This document shows positions 19,036 through 25,484 of a stretch of DNA of 64,000 nt, piece by piece. Both the position numbers and the translations under genes were made by a program. Position 1 is the first letter of the stretch. Every line of letters begins with the position of its first letter. The notes beneath the pieces are model-generated. The model was not told where the DNA came from. It saw only the letters and a program-made list of their open reading frames with translations, and made no database searches. The DNA is taken from NCBI RefSeq assembly GCF_002222615.2, contig NZ_CP022412.2, forward strand, positions 2,728,001 through 2,792,000. The letters are read 5' to 3'. This DNA comes from Bacteroides caccae (GTDB lineage: Bacteria; Bacteroidota; Bacteroidia; Bacteroidales; Bacteroidaceae).

Positions 19036-19405
19036 ATTACCGGAACTACTATCTTCACAGACCGTTTCCGGTATGAAAAGTTTAAGTTTTACTTAAATAA
19101 CAATTTCCAATGGAAAAATGTTTTAAAAGAAAGGAGGCTAAAATGATACATTAATTAATACTAAGCACTAAGTTTATCCGGTAAGTAGAAGGCCGGTTAT
19201 CATAACAAATGTAGCTCTTTTGGGGGCAGAGTAAAAAGAACCCCCGACACATTAAAGTTGACGCCAATCAATACTTTAATACACCAAAGCATACATCGGT
19301 TGTGTCAGGGGGTATAATATCCTTAACATTCCGAAGTATGCTTTTGTTCTTTTGGTATATGTACTGATTGGCAAAGGCAAAAATACAACAAAAAAATTAA
19401 TTACC
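19036..19405 (+). other. Non-coding stretch with multiple inverted repeats
   Basis: No convincing gene is seen in these 370 bases. There is an inverted repeat TACCGGAA/TTTCCGGTA near 19036-19075 that may end the upstream transcript, and a strong Shine-Dalgarno (19132-19137) leading into the 3-codon frame at 19143-19154. The cluster at 19222-19344 holds several overlapping stems. CCCCCGACACA (19241-19251) can pair with TGTGTCAGGGGG (19301-19312), and ATTAAAGT (19251-19258) with ACTTTAAT (19273-19280). AAAGCATAC (19286-19294) can pair with GTATGCTTT (19336-19344). A second GGGGG (19222-19226) competes for the same CCCCC, suggesting a switchable leader before the HTH gene. Confidence 0.5.
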
Positions 19406-19702
19406 ATGTGTAAGTCAGAGATTTTTGCCGAAATATTGAACCTTGTAGGAAAAGAAACTGAAGTTTCCACAGAATTAATCCTTTCATCAAGTAAAGTGAC
19501 TGAGGTTGTCGATGCCCGCTCCATTGTAGTATTCTTCCTTACTGAATTCGGTCTGTACCCTGAACAGATCGCCATTTTTCTTCACAAAACATCAGCCAGT
19601 GTACGTTACCTGATATCTACTTTTGAGAGTCGAAAAACAACAAACAAAATGATTGCAATATATATGCAAAATATTCGCAAATCGCTTGAAAATGAGCTCT
19701 GA
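19406..19702 (+). CDS. HTH protein resembling the DnaA C-terminal domain
   Basis: The start at 19406 (MCKSEIFAEILNLVG) was chosen over an upstream start with a leader-like hydrophobic tail. About 98 residues. The segment VVDARSIVVFFL--FGLYPEQIAIFL-KTSASVRYLIS matches the helical layout of DnaA domain IV or a Trp-repressor-like HTH. It may regulate transcription or touch phage replication, and the function is unproven. It follows a structured leader. Confidence 0.55.
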   Translation: MCKSEIFAEILNLVGKETEVSTELILSSSKVTEVVDARSIVVFFLTEFGLYPEQIAIFLHKTSASVRYLISTFESRKTTNKMIAIYMQNIRKSLENEL

Positions 19703-19722
19703 TTTACGCAGTTTCTATTATA

Positions 19723-19730
19723 TACTTTTG
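19723..19730 (+). promoter_or_regulatory. Possible -7 element before the Gly-rich protein gene
   Basis: TACTTTTG fits TAnnTTTG and lies ~42 bases before the 19772 start. No -33 TTTG was found at the expected distance, so confidence is low. Confidence 0.35.
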
Positions 19731-19771
19731 TGATGCGGTTGATATTGACCGTGTTATAATTGTATATTATT

Positions 19772-20749
19772 ATGAGTGAAACAAAGACTTACGTTTTCCC
19801 GGAATCAGGCGGGAACGGTGGCGGTAGTGGAATGCTGGCAATGCTTGCTCCACTATTGCAGCAGAAAGGTATTGACCCCAATTTGTTAGTTGCTATGCAA
19901 GGTAAAAACAACAATGGATTTGGCGGTGATGGTTCATGGTTCATGTGGATAATCTTCCTCTTTTTCCTGTTCCCACTTTTCGGACGCAACGGTTGGGGAA
20001 ACAACGGAGATGGCGGTAACGGTGGCGGATTTGCTGGAGCCGGTATCCCTAACTTAATTAACAATGATGCAGGAAGGGAGCTACTTATGAGCGCAATTCA
20101 AGGAAACGGACAAGCAATTAACAATCTGGCTACTAATTTGAATTGTTCAATCGGTCAGGTTCAGAATGCCATCAATGGTGTAATGTCTCAAGTTCAACAA
20201 GTTGGTAATCAGGTGGGACAAAGTTCAATGCAGATTATCAATGCTATCCAACAGGGTAACTGTCAGATCGCTCAACAGATAGCTTCATGCTGCTGCGAAA
20301 ACCGATTGGCAATCTGTCAACAGACCAACACATTGCAGAATGCCATTAACGGTGTTGCTACAGGGCAAGAAAGAGGCTTCGCTACTGTTGCATATGAAAC
20401 TCAGAGACAGACTTGTGATTTGCAAAACTCTATCAAGGACAGCACACAGCAAATTCTTGCTGGACAACGTGCGGCTGAAATGCGTGAAATGCAGAACAAA
20501 ATTGACCACTTGCGTGAAGAAAACAGCACATTCAAGAGTTCCGCAATGACTTCGCAGATTGTGGCACAGGCTACTGCTCCTCTTGGTGCTGCGTTGAGTG
20601 ATTTGAGTAGCCGTCTGGCAAAGATCGAATGTGCGCAACCGCCTACATTCCCGATGCCTTATTGCCCGGCCAGTGGTAATTATGTTCCTGTAAACTATTC
20701 CGTTCCTGTAAACTTCGGTGTATCTACATTAGGAACTTGCGGTTGCTAA
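19772..20749 (+). CDS. Gly-rich phage protein with a Cys cluster
   Basis: The start at 19772 (MSETKTYVFPE) was chosen over an upstream TTG. About 325 residues: a Gly-rich N-terminal third with one hydrophobic helix (WFMWIIFLFFLFPLF), a helical Gln/Asn-rich middle, a CCC cluster followed by ENRLAICQQ, more helical sequence, and a Cys-rich tail ending CGC. This arrangement is known from a family found in Firmicute as well as Bacteroides phages. Its role is not established. Confidence 0.65.
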   Translation: MSETKTYVFPESGGNGGGSGMLAMLAPLLQQKGIDPNLLVAMQGKNNNGFGGDGSWFMWIIFLFFLFPLFGRNGWGNNGDGGNGGGFAGAGIPNLINNDAGRELLMSAIQGNGQAINNLATNLNCSIGQVQNAINGVMSQVQQVGNQVGQSSMQIINAIQQGNCQIAQQIASCCCENRLAICQQTNTLQNAINGVATGQERGFATVAYETQRQTCDLQNSIKDSTQQILAGQRAAEMREMQNKIDHLREENSTFKSSAMTSQIVAQATAPLGAALSDLSSRLAKIECAQPPTFPMPYCPASGNYVPVNYSVPVNFGVSTLGTCGC

Positions 20750-20763
20750 GAAAGGAGGTAATT

Positions 20764-21270
20764 ATGTTATATCCTAACTTAATGTATCCTTACTGGCTTC
20801 CAAGCCCTTTCCTAATGAATCGTTCCGCAAGAGGAATTAGGAGAGTTGACGTTAATGGTATCTACGAACTTTCAACGAACGCTGTTCAGTTAACGGATGC
20901 AAGTGTAGATTATGGTATTAATCCTCACTGCTATAATGCACTTCCGTGCGAAAGCATAATCCTGTTGAAGGTTCATGCAGATGTTCCGGCAGGTGGAGAA
21001 GCTTTACCTATAAATGTTATAGCTCCTAACTTAGGACAGTCGACATTGGCAGTTGCCGGTACTACTACAGGTACTTCAAAGGTCCCTGTTGTAGACAGCA
21101 ACAACAATCCGGTTACTGGAACAGATGTTACAGGCACTACGGAACGTCTTGCTTATCTTAATAAGCGCACAGGCGTTATACGTTTTCTGGAATTTACGGC
21201 TTCAACACCGGCTGCTGCCAGCAATGGCGAACCGGCAGCGACAAGCGTAAATGCTGTAAAGGCAAAGTAA
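20764..21270 (+). CDS. Phage protein of the Gly-rich cassette
   Basis: The start at 20764 (MLYPNLMYP) follows the strong site AAGGAGGT (20752-20759). An upstream in-frame ATG sits inside the previous gene. About 168 residues, beginning with a short YPYWLPSPF segment and continuing as a beta-rich protein (GIRRVDVNGIYELS, IILLKVHADVPAG), with a flexible Thr/Ala-rich tail. No family recognised. Order and spacing place it in a unit with the Gly-rich gene. Confidence 0.6.
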   Translation: MLYPNLMYPYWLPSPFLMNRSARGIRRVDVNGIYELSTNAVQLTDASVDYGINPHCYNALPCESIILLKVHADVPAGGEALPINVIAPNLGQSTLAVAGTTTGTSKVPVVDSNNNPVTGTDVTGTTERLAYLNKRTGVIRFLEFTASTPAAASNGEPAATSVNAVKAK

Positions 21271-21274
21271 AATA

Positions 21275-21298
21275 TGGAGTGGGAGTAATCCCGCTCCT
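21275..21298 (+). terminator. Short hairpin between cassette genes
   Basis: GGAGTGGGA and TCCCGCTCC pair around a 4-base loop, with one G-T wobble. No T-run follows, so it may be a weak terminator, an RNA-processing site or a translation control element. A related hairpin with GGGAGT/ACTCCC occurs at 22150-22172. Confidence 0.4.
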
Positions 21299-21315
21299 TA
21301 AAGAGTTAATAAATT

Positions 21316-21849
21316 ATGTTTCAGAGTCTAAGACAATCCAATATATTTTATATCCTTCAAAAAGGGGAAAACCCTGAATTGAAAGTAGGGCAGGTTGTTT
21401 CCGTAAGTAATCCACAACCTAAATACGGACAGTATGTACCAGGGCAGACTTATGGCCAAAATATGGAAACAGTTGTTGACGTTTCGGTTAAGGTTGGTGA
21501 GGAAACTATTGATTTTAAACAACTTCCGGCAAATCTTTCGATAGCCAATTTTGGTGCGAATGGAGTTGTTGTATCGGAAAGCCGGGAAGCAATGAATGCT
21601 GAGGTGGAATCCATGTTGAGAATAAGCCGAGGAGTAATAGAAAGTGTACCTTATCACGAGAAGGTAATTTCCTCCTGTGATTCCATGCTTAGGGAGCTTA
21701 ATCCTCAACTGGCTAAAGAAAAAGAACAGGAAGAGAAAATCGGCGTTCTTGAACAAAAGGTATCCGGTGTTGAAAATACCCTTACCGATATAAAAGATAT
21801 GCTTGCCAAGGCTTTGGGAAGTGGTAGTAACAATCCTAAAAGTAAATAA
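21316..21849 (+). CDS. Phage protein with C-terminal coiled coil
   Basis: A 177-residue protein. The N-terminal ~90 residues are beta-rich (NIFYILQKGENPELKVGQVVSV) and the C-terminal half is helical with a coiled-coil run (EKEQEEKIGVLEQKVSGVENTLTDIKD). It is followed by the next gene after 2 bases. Function unknown; the conserved neighbours suggest a shared complex with the Gly-rich protein. Confidence 0.6.
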   Translation: MFQSLRQSNIFYILQKGENPELKVGQVVSVSNPQPKYGQYVPGQTYGQNMETVVDVSVKVGEETIDFKQLPANLSIANFGANGVVVSESREAMNAEVESMLRISRGVIESVPYHEKVISSCDSMLRELNPQLAKEKEQEEKIGVLEQKVSGVENTLTDIKDMLAKALGSGSNNPKSK

Positions 21850-21851
21850 TT

Positions 21852-22139
21852 ATGCAGATAATTGAAATCACAGAAAGCAAAGTCGAGAAAATGTCCGACT
21901 ATGCTGAAAAGATGCTCAAATACGGTGGTAAACTGATGCAGTGCATCGAGGAACTTTCCGGAGGTGAAAGCATGGGAAGACGTGAACGTTATTATGACGA
22001 TGACGATGAACGCTATGACGAAATGGGCGAACGTGGTGGCTATGGCGGTGGTTCCGACCGTGGAGGTTATGGCGACCGTGGTGGCTATGGCGAGAGACGT
22101 GGCGTGCGCGGTACAGGACGCTATTCCCGTTATCGTTAA
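21852..22139 (+). CDS. Arg/Gly/Asp/Tyr-rich small phage protein
   Basis: A 95-residue protein with a helical N-terminus (IIEITESKVEKMSDYAEKM) and a low-complexity tail with an acidic DDDDERYDE run and RGGYG-type repeats. RGG-like tails often bind RNA or make multivalent contacts, but nothing shows this here. Two bases separate it from the gene before. Confidence 0.6.
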   Translation: MQIIEITESKVEKMSDYAEKMLKYGGKLMQCIEELSGGESMGRRERYYDDDDERYDEMGERGGYGGGSDRGGYGDRGGYGERRGVRGTGRYSRYR

Positions 22140-22149
22140 TGTTTAATTA

Positions 22150-22172
22150 GGGAGTGGAGCTTTCTACTCCCT
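22150..22172 (+). terminator. Short hairpin before the 140-residue gene
   Basis: GGGAGT and ACTCCC are paired in a stem around a GGAGCTTTCT-like loop, soon after the stop codon of the RGG-like gene. No clear T-run follows. Confidence 0.4.
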
Positions 22173-22188
22173 ATAACTTTGTAAAATC

Positions 22189-22611
22189 ATGAGAAGAGAA
22201 CCTTTGGATATAAGAGACAGAAGGCCGGAAGAAATGGAGGTATATCTGTCCAACTTCGGTTGGCACTTCAATAAGAAAATGTGTGAATTTGCCGTATCTT
22301 TGATGAAGAAGCTTAATCCTTCTTCTGGGAAAAAGGAACGTATTGAGCCGATATCAAAAGAGAAAGTTGATGAATTGCTTACTCGTTACGGTATAAAACT
22401 TGAAAATAACGTATTGTATGACTATGTATATGTTGCCAACATGGGGAAGGCTGACTTCCTGAAATCATCCATTCCTGATGAAGCGCATTTGGCTCTGTAC
22501 ATAAAAGATACGATTGATGATTCTGATGCTCCTGACGGAACAACAATGCGGCGGTGGTATGCGACAATGATTGCGGCCGGAGAACCGGTAGAGTGGGACG
22601 AAATGCTCTGA
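22189..22611 (+). CDS. Hypothetical phage protein
   Basis: A 140-residue soluble protein with N-terminal charged helix (REPLDIRDRRPEEMEVY), a helical middle and a WDEML tail. The phrase LYIKDTIDDSDAP--TTMRRWY is striking, but I do not recognise the family. It starts right after a hairpin and ends 3 bases before the next gene. Confidence 0.6.
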   Translation: MRREPLDIRDRRPEEMEVYLSNFGWHFNKKMCEFAVSLMKKLNPSSGKKERIEPISKEKVDELLTRYGIKLENNVLYDYVYVANMGKADFLKSSIPDEAHLALYIKDTIDDSDAPDGTTMRRWYATMIAAGEPVEWDEML

Positions 22612-22614
22612 TAA

Positions 22615-23088
22615 ATGATAAGACAACGGTTTACATTACCCAAGTATGGCTGGAGCTGCATGGCATATTATGCAGTAGATACATATTATACAGAAGAGAT
22701 ACTGGATAATATGCACTCTATCGGCTGCGATGGTGATATGCTCCGTACTGCATACGATAACATAAACTCCGGCAACCTGAATACCGGAGTTACTTACTCC
22801 AACTTCGGGACACGGGAAACAGTAATGGTTATTGCCCTCACTTCGTCCTCAAAAGAATTTGCAAAGTCTTGGAGGCATGAATGTGGTCACATGGCTACCC
22901 ATATCTGCCAGGCATTCGGGATAGATCCGTACGGTGAAGAAATTCAGTATATCGGAGATGATATTATTGAAAAGACATGGGAATACGCGAAGTCTTTACT
23001 ATGTGAGTGTAATTGCTGTAAAAGTAAAGTTGAACATTTGATACATAAATTCCATGAAAAAGAAACAGGTTCAGAAGGCATTAAGTAG
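22615..23088 (+). CDS. Putative zinc-binding HExxH protein
   Basis: A 157-residue protein with the zincin-type motif HECGH (in SWRHECGHMATHI, around residue 90), followed by a Cys-rich C-terminus (CECNCCKSK). The motif places a catalytic Glu between two His ligands. A third ligand is not obvious, so peptidase activity is likely but not certain. It may modify the host or the virion. The start is 3 bases after the previous stop, and it overlaps a small ORF at its end. Confidence 0.55.
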   Translation: MIRQRFTLPKYGWSCMAYYAVDTYYTEEILDNMHSIGCDGDMLRTAYDNINSGNLNTGVTYSNFGTRETVMVIALTSSSKEFAKSWRHECGHMATHICQAFGIDPYGEEIQYIGDDIIEKTWEYAKSLLCECNCCKSKVEHLIHKFHEKETGSEGIK

Positions 23089-23224
23089 CAATACTCCTAT
23101 TAATAGTATGTATTCTCTTATTCCGGATAACAGGATGCGGGCTTTCAAGAAGTTTGCCGCCCGTTTTGGTTTTACTGAAGAACGAATAAATTCAGTACTT
23201 GAAAATGAGAAACGAAAAGCTTGA
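23054..23224 (+). CDS. Small phage protein (56 residues)
   Basis: The frame starts with MKKKQVQKALSSNTPIN, overlaps the end of the HExxH gene by 35 bases, and ends KRKA. It is basic and mostly helical. Close packing with the neighbours supports its being translated. Function unknown. Confidence 0.45.
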   Translation: MKKKQVQKALSSNTPINSMYSLIPDNRMRAFKKFAARFGFTEERINSVLENEKRKA

Positions 23225-23303
23225 CATATTGCTTGAACAAGCAGACGACCGATACCACTCGGATTTCTGTCGGCTTCTGTTAGTAATGCTATGGAACGCC
23301 TAG
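23205..23303 (+). CDS. Tiny phage protein (32 residues)
   Basis: The frame MRNEKLDILLEQADDR... overlaps the previous small gene by 20 bases and the following one by 13. It is short and mostly helical. Overlap with both neighbours hints at translational coupling, but chance is possible. Confidence 0.35.
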   Translation: MRNEKLDILLEQADDRYHSDFCRLLLVMLWNA

Positions 23304-23380
23304 AAAAGTGGTTGTGTTGGCTGATTCCTCTTGCAATTATTGCAAGGGTTATATCTTTGTGCTTGTCCCTGGCTATGTAG
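23291..23380 (+). CDS. Tiny membrane peptide (29 residues)
   Basis: The frame MERLEKWLCWLIPLAIIARV... encodes one hydrophobic helix with an amphipathic start. It overlaps the previous tiny frame. Small membrane peptides of this sort occur near phage accessory genes, but no function can be named. Confidence 0.4.
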   Translation: MERLEKWLCWLIPLAIIARVISLCLSLAM

Positions 23381-23480
23381 TCGGGGATTTTTATATATAT
23401 TATAAAGAATATAAGTATAAATAGAGTAAGAAAAAGAACTTTTTTTATCTTTTTTCTGTTATAAATTGGAATATTGGTAT

Positions 23481-23488
23481 TATATTTG
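23481..23488 (+). promoter_or_regulatory. -7 element of the toxin-antitoxin-chaperone operon
   Basis: TATATTTG is a full match to TAnnTTTG, 20 bases before the start codon. The -33 region (TCTG near 23455) is a weak match. It gives the three-gene unit its own promoter within the prophage. Confidence 0.6.
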
Positions 23489-23508
23489 CAACCAAAATTC
23501 GGTTTTAT

Positions 23509-23832
23509 ATGAAATTTAAGTTTAAAATAACGGATGATACCACTATTGAGGATGCGGAAAAAGAACTAGAAAATCTTTATAGTGCACCTGTGGTGGATCT
23601 GCCTTTTAATCATGTGGTTAAGATTGCGGAATTTCTTGGAGCAAAATTACAAGATAGCCCACGTGGTTCTATGGAAAGATTTTATCACCCTTTAGCTCCA
23701 ACACCTGGCAAATATTTTGGAGTACACGTTGTTCATAAAGGTGGCAATGAAGTCCTAATAAAGAGGACTAATTTTAAACAGTATCTTTATCCGGTGTTAA
23801 TTGAAATAATAAGGATAAAGAAAAAGCAATAA
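23509..23832 (+). CDS. HicA-like toxin of a TAC operon
   Basis: A 107-residue basic protein, first of a three-gene unit. The core (HVVKIAEFLGAKLQ, RGSMERFYHP, then VHVVHKGGNEVLIKR) resembles the HicA mRNA-interferase fold, a small double-stranded-RNA-binding-like domain. In many HicA proteins a His sits in the GSH loop; here the loop reads GSM, so the usual catalytic His appears to be replaced, though other His residues (YHP, VHVVH) remain. The homology is judged by eye. Its partner antitoxin starts 20 bases after its stop. Confidence 0.6.
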   Translation: MKFKFKITDDTTIEDAEKELENLYSAPVVDLPFNHVVKIAEFLGAKLQDSPRGSMERFYHPLAPTPGKYFGVHVVHKGGNEVLIKRTNFKQYLYPVLIEIIRIKKKQ

Positions 23833-23852
23833 CTCACTAACCCAATACAATT

Positions 23853-24401
23853 ATGTCACGAAAAGATTTACAGTACTACAAATCATTGGAGTACAATGTT
23901 ATTATTAAAAAAGAAGAACTTGATGGCGAAAAGTGGTATGTTGCATACTGCAATGAGCTTGGTTTAAATGCATGTCATGGGATAGGAGAAGATAAAGTAT
24001 CTGCTTTAAATAGTTTTATTGAAGAAAAAGATGCTTTTATAGAAATGTTGTATGAAAAAGGAGAGCCTATCCCTGAAGTTGTAAATGAGGAGCAAAATTC
24101 AAGTGGTACATTTTCAGTTAGAACATCCTCATGGGTTCATTCTTCGTTGATACAACAAGCTAAAATGAATGGTGTTTCCCTCAATTCTTATGTTAATCAA
24201 TTATTAGCATACGGAATTGGGCAACATGATGTTTCATTGAAATGTGAAAGAAAAATAGATGAGATTGATGAAAAGATTACTGCCCAAAATGATATGATTT
24301 TAAGGAACCTTAATTCAATTAATTACAAAACAAATACCTTGTTTTGTAATGCTACTCAATCTCGTTTTTATGAACATACCGAATTTAAATCAGTTATATA
24401 A
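23853..24401 (+). CDS. HicB-like antitoxin with ribbon-helix-helix domain and extended tail
   Basis: A 182-residue protein. Residues ~14-65 (YNVIIKKEELDGEKWYVAYCNELG, then GIGEDKVSALNSF) match the HicB partial-RNase-H-like fold. Residues ~88-125 (TFSVRTSSWVHSSLIQQAKMN, SLNSYVNQLLAYG) look like a ribbon-helix-helix DNA-binding domain. The last ~58 residues form an extra helical tail not seen in short HicB proteins. In TAC systems such a tail is the chaperone-addiction region that needs the SecB-like protein. The chaperone gene follows after 2 bases. Confidence 0.65.
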   Translation: MSRKDLQYYKSLEYNVIIKKEELDGEKWYVAYCNELGLNACHGIGEDKVSALNSFIEEKDAFIEMLYEKGEPIPEVVNEEQNSSGTFSVRTSSWVHSSLIQQAKMNGVSLNSYVNQLLAYGIGQHDVSLKCERKIDEIDEKITAQNDMILRNLNSINYKTNTLFCNATQSRFYEHTEFKSVI

Positions 24402-24403
24402 AT

Positions 24404-24850
24404 ATGAAAAATAAAATTACCCCAGAAGAATATTCTTCAATATTAACTTCCATAAAATTAGATAATATATTTCTATCGGATGGGAATGTTAAGGTGTTTG
24501 AGTGTGTATCAGAAGGAGGTTCTATCAATTTAAATTTTAAAGATAAATACTCGTTTTCTGAATCTGAAAGTAATGCTTGTTTTATAGCTTCCTTTAAGTT
24601 TGATGGTATAATTGGCGAGCAAGAAAATGCGGAGAAACTATTTACTATATCTGGAGAGTTTAAAGTCAGATATAGTAAATTAAAAGAGGTCACAATAACA
24701 AAAGATTTCTTTGATGTTTTTAAAGAGATAAGTTTATCAGTATTTATCTGGCCTTATTTTAGAGAGTATATTCAAAATATGATTGTCCGCACAGGACTCC
24801 CTTCTTTTACTCTCCCCGCCAAAATATATGGCGTACATGATCCTCAATAA
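24404..24850 (+). CDS. SecB-like chaperone of a TAC operon
   Basis: A 148-residue protein. The C-terminal motif FREYIQNMIVRTGLPSFTLP (residues 119-138) closely resembles the SecB C-terminal signature region (PY-RE-I-----R-G-P---L-P). The N-terminal two-thirds is beta-rich with acidic stretches (FVSE, YSFSESES), fitting the SecB fold. It lies directly after the HicB-like gene, as expected of a solitary SecB-like chaperone that protects its antitoxin rather than a general export factor. A terminator follows. Confidence 0.6.
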   Translation: MKNKITPEEYSSILTSIKLDNIFLSDGNVKVFECVSEGGSINLNFKDKYSFSESESNACFIASFKFDGIIGEQENAEKLFTISGEFKVRYSKLKEVTITKDFFDVFKEISLSVFIWPYFREYIQNMIVRTGLPSFTLPAKIYGVHDPQ

Positions 24851-24931
24851 AAGGAATCTCTTGTACTTTGAGGATTATATGTTTGGTGAATAGCTCCTTC
24901 CATTTATAACTGCCTCTTTAAAATGGAATCC

Positions 24932-24962
24932 TCCCGGTGTATTAGATATGCCGGGATTTTTT
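24932..24962 (+). terminator. Terminator after the TAC operon
   Basis: TCCCGG (24932-24937) and CCGGGA (24951-24956) form a stem followed by TTTTTT (24957-24962). Confidence 0.7.
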
Positions 24963-24963
24963 A

Positions 24964-24971
24964 TACCTTTG
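24964..24971 (+). promoter_or_regulatory. -7 element before the small downstream genes
   Basis: TACCTTTG matches TAnnTTTG and lies 15 bases before the start codon at 24987. No clear -33 was found. Confidence 0.45.
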
Positions 24972-24986
24972 CCGAAAACTAACATT

Positions 24987-25235
24987 ATGGCAGAAGAAAA
25001 GAAATACGACCACGACTCGGTGAATGAGTTACTGACATGGGCTAAGGATGTTCTTGACAACAAGAAATATCCTTCCGGAGAGTTCCAATTGGATAAATGT
25101 GCGAAGATTCTCGACTGCGGGAAGTATCTGGATTCAATGATTTCGGTTATCTCTAGGAACTGGGAGAATCCTACTTTTCATCCTAGTATAGATCAGTTGA
25201 GATTGTTTAAGGAGAAGATAGAGAAAGGAGTATAA
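24987..25235 (+). CDS. Hypothetical phage protein
   Basis: The start at 24987 (MAEEKKYDHDSVNELL) was preferred because an upstream in-frame ATG lies inside the terminator. About 82 residues, helical, with an SVNELLTWAKDVL run. It stops 1 base before the next gene. No family recognised. Confidence 0.55.
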   Translation: MAEEKKYDHDSVNELLTWAKDVLDNKKYPSGEFQLDKCAKILDCGKYLDSMISVISRNWENPTFHPSIDQLRLFKEKIEKGV

Positions 25236-25236
25236 T

Positions 25237-25455
25237 ATGACTTACTTATGTGTTGACAAAGACGGCACCGAACGTATTATTGAATGTGAGGTATATTGTG
25301 AAAGGAAAGGAAATAAAATCCCATACAGGTTTGAAGAATGTTGTTGGGGATATAATCCGCATAATGATGTATGTATCGAACTCCCTAGAGGTACAATAAA
25401 GAAAATTCTCGGTCGAGAAATAACATGGGAAAATGAACCTGTTGAATTGAAATAG
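25237..25455 (+). CDS. Hypothetical phage protein
   Basis: A 72-residue protein with several Cys residues (CVDKDG, ECEVYCERKG, FEECCWG) and a C-terminal helix. It directly follows the previous gene. Function unknown. Confidence 0.55.
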   Translation: MTYLCVDKDGTERIIECEVYCERKGNKIPYRFEECCWGYNPHNDVCIELPRGTIKKILGREITWENEPVELK

Positions 25456-25457
25456 GG

Positions 25458-25484
25458 AAGGCAGCCGAGTAAGCTGCCTTTTCT
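25458..25484. terminator. Bidirectional terminator before the integrase gene
   Basis: AAGGCAGC (25458-25465) and GCTGCCTT (25473-25480) form a perfect stem, with T-runs in the right arm and A-rich sequence on the left. The next gene points leftward and ends at 25483, so it can serve both strands. Confidence 0.75.

Noticed and set aside
22174..22181. -7 promoter TAACTTTG before the 22189 gene
   Set aside because: It is only 8 bases before the start codon, leaving no leader; treated as chance.
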